DNA of 39,038 bases from Mycobacterium sp. OTB74 (GTDB lineage: Bacteria; Actinomycetota; Actinomycetes; Mycobacteriales; Mycobacteriaceae). The position numbers and the translations under genes are program-made. The number at the start of each line of letters is the position of its first letter. The stretch's first letter is position 1. Below are positions 33,766 through 39,038 of the stretch, piece after piece. The stretch lies in the NCBI RefSeq assembly GCF_029892685.1, contig NZ_JARXVD010000030.1:1-39038 (forward strand), given 5' to 3'. The notes under the pieces were generated by a model that saw only the letters and a list, made by a program, of their open reading frames with translations, made no database searches and was not told the origin of the DNA.

Positions 33766-36522
33766 TCAGACCGAGGGTCGATTTACGCCGTCACGGTGCT
33801 CCGCACCAAGACAGTCGTCCCGATCACCGCCGCCGCATCGGCACGGATTGCGGGACTCCTGACAGGTACGGCAGGAGCAGCGCGGATTCGCGCAACAAGG
33901 ATCGCAGGAGCAATCCCACACCGTGTAGGCGACCACATCCACGAGCTTCATTGGCTCGCTGGGGTCGTCGCTTTTGATCAAGAGCTGGCAGGGGTGGGGT
34001 TCACGCTCGATCGCGCGGTATTCGATCACAACGGCGAGGCAGCAGCCCGGGTGGACCGTGACCGGAGCGGGATCATTAATCAGGCGGAACTCGGGGTGGC
34101 CGTGCCGGAGAGCGACTTCGGTGACTCGAAGATCGCAGTCACCGGTGTTGCAAAGGGAGATCGTGCGTTGCTCGGTCGTTTCGCACTTCACCCCACCAAA
34201 GACGCTGGAGCCTGTGACGGTGAGGTGCCCACCCGCCGCGACGCCGCTGACGGCGACCTTGTGCGGTCCCGCGGGGTCGTCGCTGTCAATGGTGATCGTT
34301 GCCGAGTGGGGGCCCACGCTCGTGGGGGCAAACCGCACCGGCAGCGGTAGCGATCCGCCGGAGCCGATGAGCAGTGGGTACGCGGCCACCGCGGGGACCA
34401 CGAACTCGGGGTCCGAGGAGACTACACCGGTGACGGTCAGTGGGCACCGGCTGCTGTTGTTGAGGATCAGTGCCTCGCCGACGCCCGCTTTTACGCACGC
34501 TTCCCCGAAGTCCCCAGAATTCGGGACGACGACGCTGAGCCGCGGCGTTTCACCGATCCCCGCCACCTCGATCAGATGCGGACTCGCAGGGTCGTTGCTG
34601 GTCACGGTGATCGTGGCTGTTTTCAGGCCGGCGCTCCCCGGCGCGAAGCGCAGGACGACATCTATCGACGCTCCCACCTCGACCGCCAGCGGGTAGCTCG
34701 CGACGGTGGGTGCCAGGAAGTCTGGCGAAGACGAGGTGATGTCGGAGATGGCCAGCGACCCGAAGCCGGAGTTGTCGATCGTCAGCATTTGGTCGATCCA
34801 CGAGCCGGTGCAGACCGAGCCGAAGTTCCCGCCGCCGGCGACCGCGCTGGCCAGGATCGGGAGCTTCGCCAACGCGGCGTAGAACCGTCCGGCTCGCAGG
34901 CTTCCCAACCCAGTGCAGGCATCCCAGCCCTTGACCGCGTTGTACCCGGGCGACGTTATCGTTGTCGGAGGATTTGGCGGTTGTTCCGTGAAGGTGAAGG
35001 CATTGCTGCGGCCGTCATCGATATCGCGGAAGATATCCGCGCCGATGGTCATCGCCAGAGCGTAGATGGTGCTGTTGAAGTGGCCAAGGTTATAACCGAG
35101 GTTGGCGTTGAAGACCGCGACCATTGCTGCGTACAAGGGTGAGGCCTCGCTGGTGCCCCACCACGAACCCCCATCTTCACCGTAGAGAGAGATCTCGTAG
35201 CCGTTCGCATACCCGGCGACGTCGGGGACGCCCCGCCCGACGGTGGTTCCGTTGTTGATCGACGGTGGGATACCGACGCCGACCTGCCAGGACGGGAGCC
35301 CGAAGGCGGTGCTGATGCCTCCCGCGGTTACGCCGTTGTCGTTCCACGTGATTTCGTCGAAGCTCGAGCCCGAGACGTTGTAGATGCTCGTCCCACCGAC
35401 CGCCGTCACCCATGGATCGCAGGCCGGATAGCACACGTGGGCACGTCCGTCTGATTCGTCCGCGTTACCCATCGATCCCTTATCGCCGCTGGCCGCGAAA
35501 ATGGTCTTACCCATGGCCGACGCCAACGCCCACATTCCGTTCATCGCCGCCAGCTGAGACGCGTTCCACTCCGCCTCGTCCCAGGCCCAGCTGATGGTGA
35601 CCACCGACGGGGACGGCTGACCCGGCCCGGGCGCGACCACGGCGCCAATCGCAGCGATCCAGCCGATGTCGTAGTTGGTGCCGATGAAGTACACCGCGAT
35701 CGCGGCGCCGACGGCCACGGACGCGACCACCTGCATGTCGAGCGCCACTTCCGCGTCGTCGCCGGGGTGGCCCGGGGTCCCGCTCAAAACGTTCGCGCCG
35801 CCCAGGATCGGCACCGGCGGAAGCACTGTGGGGGCGGGAAGGCCCAGCGCTTGGAGGTATGCATCGACATCGGTCGGCTTGCCGCTGGCGTCCGTGACGT
35901 AGCCGCCGCCGAACTCCCAGATGGCGATCGTCTGACCCGAGATGCTTGACGGGATCGACGGAAGCCCGTAGAGCCCCGCCACCTCCGGGGGTGTCACCCC
36001 AGACCCGTCCGGATTGACTCCCGCCGCTCGCGCGGCCAGGGGCCGGTTGTCCAGCCCGAAGACGGCCACAACGACTTCGGCCACGGCGGAGGGTAGACGC
36101 ACTGGACCGTCGTGGCCGCGGTAGACCTGCGATCCACGCCGGTAGATCGACAGCTCGATTCCGAAGGCGCTGTCGATCTGAGCGACCGAACCAGTCAGCT
36201 GGACTGACCGGCGGGCCGGGCTGGCTTCGACGACCCGCAGCCCACGCTCGGTGGCAAAGCTCGCGACGAGCTCGACCTCGTCCGGCGCCGAGCCGTATAG
36301 CTCCGCGGCCTGCTCCTGCGTGACATACTGCCGCTGGCCCGGCGGGGTGGACGCCCAGTGCTCCATGTCGGGTAGCGGCGGCCCGTCGGGACGCTGGCGC
36401 AGACTGACGATGACCGTGATCTCCTCGGCGGGATCCGCCGGGCCCACCCGCTCGGTGCCCAGAAGGTGCCGGCGCTCGCTGCCCTCGAGATCAACCAACT
36501 TCTGGCGTGGTGACTCCGGCAT
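33766..36522 (-). CDS. S53 (sedolisin/kumamolisin) serine peptidase with Hydin-like repeats and Cys-rich tail
   Basis: A 918-aa protein. Pro-domain about residues 25-165 (EEITVIVSLRQRP...), S53 catalytic domain about 175-555: Glu258 and Asp262 (DDAEVALDMQ), oxyanion Asp347 (AASGDKGS) and Ser458 (WWGTSEASP), with Ca-site residues near DIFRDID and GWDACTGLGS. Three ASH/Hydin-type beta repeats follow (about 566-660, 660-760, 760-865; each with RFAP..G...A.IT..S.DP), then a tail with more than ten Cys (870-918). All catalytic residues are present, so an active acid endopeptidase is likely. No clear signal peptide is visible, so location is uncertain. ATG 36522 follows AGAGGGGA; ATG or GTG starts upstream lack similarity. 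Confidence 0.88.
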   Translation of the reverse strand: MPESPRQKLVDLEGSERRHLLGTERVGPADPAEEITVIVSLRQRPDGPPLPDMEHWASTPPGQRQYVTQEQAAELYGSAPDEVELVASFATERGLRVVEASPARRSVQLTGSVAQIDSAFGIELSIYRRGSQVYRGHDGPVRLPSAVAEVVVAVFGLDNRPLAARAAGVNPDGSGVTPPEVAGLYGLPSIPSSISGQTIAIWEFGGGYVTDASGKPTDVDAYLQALGLPAPTVLPPVPILGGANVLSGTPGHPGDDAEVALDMQVVASVAVGAAIAVYFIGTNYDIGWIAAIGAVVAPGPGQPSPSVVTISWAWDEAEWNASQLAAMNGMWALASAMGKTIFAASGDKGSMGNADESDGRAHVCYPACDPWVTAVGGTSIYNVSGSSFDEITWNDNGVTAGGISTAFGLPSWQVGVGIPPSINNGTTVGRGVPDVAGYANGYEISLYGEDGGSWWGTSEASPLYAAMVAVFNANLGYNLGHFNSTIYALAMTIGADIFRDIDDGRSNAFTFTEQPPNPPTTITSPGYNAVKGWDACTGLGSLRAGRFYAALAKLPILASAVAGGGNFGSVCTGSWIDQMLTIDNSGFGSLAISDITSSSPDFLAPTVASYPLAVEVGASIDVVLRFAPGSAGLKTATITVTSNDPASPHLIEVAGIGETPRLSVVVPNSGDFGEACVKAGVGEALILNNSSRCPLTVTGVVSSDPEFVVPAVAAYPLLIGSGGSLPLPVRFAPTSVGPHSATITIDSDDPAGPHKVAVSGVAAGGHLTVTGSSVFGGVKCETTEQRTISLCNTGDCDLRVTEVALRHGHPEFRLINDPAPVTVHPGCCLAVVIEYRAIEREPHPCQLLIKSDDPSEPMKLVDVVAYTVWDCSCDPCCANPRCSCRTCQESRNPCRCGGGDRDDCLGAEHRDGVNRPSV

Positions 36523-36720
36523 CAGACATTCCCCTCTGCTCTCGTTCCGACGGTGCCGCCCGCACTTGACTTTGGGGCGGCCCGGGTGCAGCGCTCCTCT
36601 GGCACCCTGCGAGATCGATTGCACATCAGGGGTTTTGGTGTGAGCAAGAGTGCGGTCCGCTGGGCGGACCGGAATTCACCGATTAGAACAGTCTCAGCTC
36701 GATCTCCGTAATGGGGGAGT

Positions 36721-36936
36721 CAGTTCACGTTGTACGGCGATACCACCGAGGGGCGGCGGCCGTCCTGGAATGCGGCAGCGCCGGCGCCGGTGGCCGAGCC
36801 TCTGGCGGAGGCCTTTATCGCCGCGCTGCGCGAATTGGGCGCTGACGTGGCCACCGGTGTATTCGGGGCCCATATGCAGGTCGAATTGGTGAACGACGGG
36901 CCGGTGACGGTGCTGCTGGAGCTGTCGTCGTCATGA
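36721..36936 (+). pseudogene. dtd: dtd fragment (residues 75-146 equivalent)
   Basis: The frame from QFTLYGDTTEGRRPSWNAAA to the TGA encodes the C-terminal half of DTD, including the NDGPVTVLLEL motif, closely matching 26260-26475. The N-terminal half and start are absent; the break falls within the SQF active-site motif. It cannot make a working enzyme. Confidence 0.88.
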
Positions 36937-37233
36937 TGCCGTTGTTGTAGCTTCTCGCATTCCTCGAGGAACTCACAAACCTGCGCAGGCGCTACCGATC
37001 GGCGGAAGGGGTTGGCGGCGAGGCATTCTTGGGCTCGCTCGCAGGCCACGGGGTCTTTCGGACGGACAGCCACGCCGGACGCTCCAGGTGCCGCAATGTG
37101 AAATATGATGCGGTGCTTTGCTTCTCGTGTACCCGTGGTACAAGCAGATCGGGACCATATGGCTTTTGGCGACTGAGACTGTCGCGCGGCACCAGTTCTA
37201 CCGGCCGACATAGTTGGCTGTTATCGGCGGTTG
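36721..37233 (+). repeat. Long direct repeat, copy B
   Basis: Second copy of the roughly 513-bp segment seen at 26260-26773, in the same orientation, about 10.5 kb away. Similarity begins sharply at CAGTTCACGTTGTA and fades after CATAGTTGG-C-TGTTATCGGCGG. The level of divergence indicates an old duplication or a paralogous import, not a recent event. Confidence 0.85.
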
Positions 37234-37452
37234 TCGCCGGGTGGTAGTCCAATCCGCCGAGACGGTTGACGCGGCTACAGCTGTTCGGGCCAAGTCGTCG
37301 GCGGCGGCTGTAGACGCCGCGGTTGAGCGAGTGTGCTCGGCTATAGGCGAACGGCTATGGTGCTCGTCTTCCCGCGCCGGGTGCTGGCCAGGCCGACGCG
37401 GCTATTAATCGAGTTGCCGCCTCTGAGCGGTCCGGGGTGGCAATGTGGAAGC

Positions 37453-38925
37453 GTGCTGGAGGACGGCCTCAATCTGTATCTGTCGCAGTACTTGGGCGTT
37501 GCCTCTGACGTGCTTGCTGAGTACGGAGCGTTTGATGTGTCCGTTGCTTCCGACCTTCCGCTATTTGTCGATCCATTCCTCCTGTTCCACAGCGAAAAGC
37601 CCGAGTACCAGCAGCTGCACGAAGGAATACTGCGCTACCTACGGTTCTTACGCGATAAGGCCTCATCCGGTGCACTGGAGCCGGCCTTAATCAGGAGCTT
37701 GTTCCGGTTCCCGGAGGTTCGGCAGAACTGGCTGGGGTTCTCCGTACTCGGCAACGGCGGCCTCGGCCTCGGCTCGAAATTCGCATCGGCACTCAACGAT
37801 TCGCTAACCAGCATCCTTAACGATTTCGGCACAGAGCAGATCACGAGGTCAAGCCACCTCGAAAAAGTCGGTCTGATCCGGCCGGGAGTGGGTCGGGACG
37901 GAATCTCGGACTTCACGACGAACCTCATCAAGGAATACCTGCTCGACTACACGCAAACCTTCGCTCGCCAGCATCTGAAGCCCGAGCAGTGTCGAGATTT
38001 TGGCGTCACGCATGTGCGGTTCAACTACGCGACCGAGGCATGGGAATCAGGAACCTATCGCCTTCCTGCGGTCTGGGGCGACTACGTCTTGCTGACGCCA
38101 ATCGACATGCTGACCCGAGACGACACCTGGATCAGCTTTGGTGACATGGTCAACCGGTTCGCCTCCATCCCAGCCGCCCTGCCGAACGAGGAACTACGCG
38201 CGCAGGTTTCCAATTACTTTGCCAAGGCGCTCGGCGACAAACCCAACCATGCACACGCCGTAGCCGCAGTGCAGTCGACTGTCCGCCAGTACCCTGAACT
38301 GCTCGACTACTACATCCGCCTTAGGGAAGACGCAGGCGACGACGCTGAGCAACGGAGTCATGAGAAAGTCCGTGACACCTTCGAAGTCTTTGTCGCGCAA
38401 CTAACGCGGCTTGTGCACGACCTCCGTAGCCGCACTGACTTCTACAAAGCGGGGTGGTCGAGCTACGACGAAGCGCTCACTCGGGCAAAGCTTTTCAAGC
38501 GCTATGTGGAGGACCAAGACGGTTGGAAGCTCGTCAACCGCGGAAACGGATCCTTCGCGAAGGAGTCGGAAGTCCAGCTGTACTTCGGCCTCGCATGGTT
38601 CGGCAGTGCCTTCGACGTCAATCGCGAGCCGAACAACGGCCGCGGACCAGTCGACTTCAAGATCAGCATCGGGGCTGCCGACAAATCTCTCATTGAGTTC
38701 AAACTTGCGAGCAACCGTCAGCTCAAACGGAACCTGCAAAACCAAGTCGAGATCTACAAGCGGGCAAACAACACCGCAACGGCAGTGACGGTCATCGTCG
38801 TCTACGCGGCTGATGAGCAGACGCGCCTCCTAGCACTGCTTCGGGAGCTCGACTTGGAGGCCCGTGAGGACATCATCGTGATCGACGCACGGGGCGACAA
38901 CAAGCCAACCGGCTCGAAAGCTTGA
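37453..38925 (+). CDS. Uncharacterised protein with C-terminal PD-(D/E)XK nuclease-like motif
   Basis: A 490-aa protein. The N-terminal two thirds (including LPLFVDPFLLFHSEKPEY and FGVTHVRFNY) are helical and not recognised. The C-terminal 110 residues show GRGPVDFKISIG (Asp401), LIEFKLASN (Glu415, Lys417) and a following QNQVEIYKRAN helix, which fits the D-x13-E-x-K signature and Gln/Tyr helix of PD-(D/E)XK nucleases. This suggests a DNA-cutting or mobile-element/defence protein. GTG 37453 is chosen because similarity-like sequence begins there; the frame is open to 37333 and the ribosome site is poor. It lies between the dtd repeat and an IS3 element, and codon third positions are less GC-rich than in its neighbours. 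Confidence 0.75.
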   Translation: MLEDGLNLYLSQYLGVASDVLAEYGAFDVSVASDLPLFVDPFLLFHSEKPEYQQLHEGILRYLRFLRDKASSGALEPALIRSLFRFPEVRQNWLGFSVLGNGGLGLGSKFASALNDSLTSILNDFGTEQITRSSHLEKVGLIRPGVGRDGISDFTTNLIKEYLLDYTQTFARQHLKPEQCRDFGVTHVRFNYATEAWESGTYRLPAVWGDYVLLTPIDMLTRDDTWISFGDMVNRFASIPAALPNEELRAQVSNYFAKALGDKPNHAHAVAAVQSTVRQYPELLDYYIRLREDAGDDAEQRSHEKVRDTFEVFVAQLTRLVHDLRSRTDFYKAGWSSYDEALTRAKLFKRYVEDQDGWKLVNRGNGSFAKESEVQLYFGLAWFGSAFDVNREPNNGRGPVDFKISIGAADKSLIEFKLASNRQLKRNLQNQVEIYKRANNTATAVTVIVVYAADEQTRLLALLRELDLEAREDIIVIDARGDNKPTGSKA

Positions 38926-38977
38926 GCTGTGGTCAACGAGGTGTATGGGTCTGCTGCACGATCAGGTGACAGTTTTC

Positions 38978-39038
38978 TCACGCGGCTTGTCTGGCCGGTG
39001 CGGTCATGATTGCTTCGAATTCGATCGGGGTCAACCGG
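38978..39038 (-). pseudogene. IS3-type transposase, C-terminal end (cut by window edge)
   Basis: On the minus strand the window edge opens in frame with RLTPIEFEAIMTAPARQAA and a TGA. The LTPIEFEAIMT-PA-QAA ending is familiar from the OrfB transposase C-terminus of actinobacterial IS3-family elements. The remainder lies outside the window. The element's outer end probably falls in 38940-38975, close after the nuclease-like gene. Confidence 0.7.

Noticed and set aside
1..39038. tRNA, rRNA or CRISPR loci
   Set aside because: No cloverleaf-like tRNA end, rRNA signature or regularly spaced repeats were seen on either strand.

Overview
The window reads as the accessory part of a non-tuberculous, probably environmental, Mycobacterium chromosome. 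The pointers are mycobacterial families: an MmpS/MmpL pair, a fragment of the Mce ATPase MceG/Mkl, an antigen-85/MPT51-like protein, a DUF732-type secreted protein, an echA9-echA8 pair, F420-type (LLM) oxidoreductase, type II Ndh, high GC and frequent GTG starts. No species can be named from the sequence alone. Both ends are cut inside transposase genes: an IS630-type C-terminus at 1-93 and an IS3-type C-terminus at the right edge.

Layout. 0.2-1.9 kb: unknown membrane protein plus cytochrome-oxidase subunit III-like and IV-like genes. 1.9-4.2 kb: 3-hydroxyisobutyryl-CoA hydrolase-like and enoyl-CoA hydratase genes and a small unknown protein. 4.25-6.6 kb (minus): type II NADH dehydrogenase and an alpha/beta hydrolase. 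7.2-8.6 kb: MPT51-like protein followed by a decapitated mceG. 8.96-13.3 kb (minus): mmpL, mmpS and a MarR regulator, with an operator-like palindrome on the mmpS promoter. 13.3-14.9 kb: apparently decayed DNA. 14.9-17.8 kb: TetR regulator, small hypothetical gene, exported alpha/beta hydrolase with a long Ser/Thr/Ala/Pro linker.

17.9-25.9 kb is the most coherent block: a minus-strand run CYP - ferredoxin - TauD-like dioxygenase - SDR - carboxymuconolactone-decarboxylase-like protein - LLM flavin/F420 oxidoreductase - amidohydrolase - possible 52-aa protein, with a divergent TetR gene and, beyond it, a second SDR followed by a truncated copy of the decarboxylase-like gene. Two near-identical inverted repeats (NNAGGCGNTNGCCTAN), one in the CYP/tetR gap and one before the second SDR, suggest that the TetR protein controls both transcription units. 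Together these enzymes look like an oxidative catabolic or tailoring pathway of unknown substrate.

26.0-30.5 kb: D-aminoacyl-tRNA deacylase, NADAR protein, an ECF41-type sigma factor with its expected promoter and a coupled FAD oxidoreductase, a frameshifted DUF732 gene and a hypothetical gene. 31.1-36.5 kb (minus): an S53 (sedolisin) protease with three Hydin-like repeats and a Cys-rich tail, a single-TM protein, a protein with a RING-like pattern of eight zinc ligands and a Gly/Pro linker, and a 2-TM protein; this set matches no system I know. 36.7-37.2 kb is a diverged second copy of the 3' part of dtd plus about 300 bp of its downstream flank. 37.4-38.9 kb holds an unknown protein ending in a PD-(D/E)XK-like nuclease motif.
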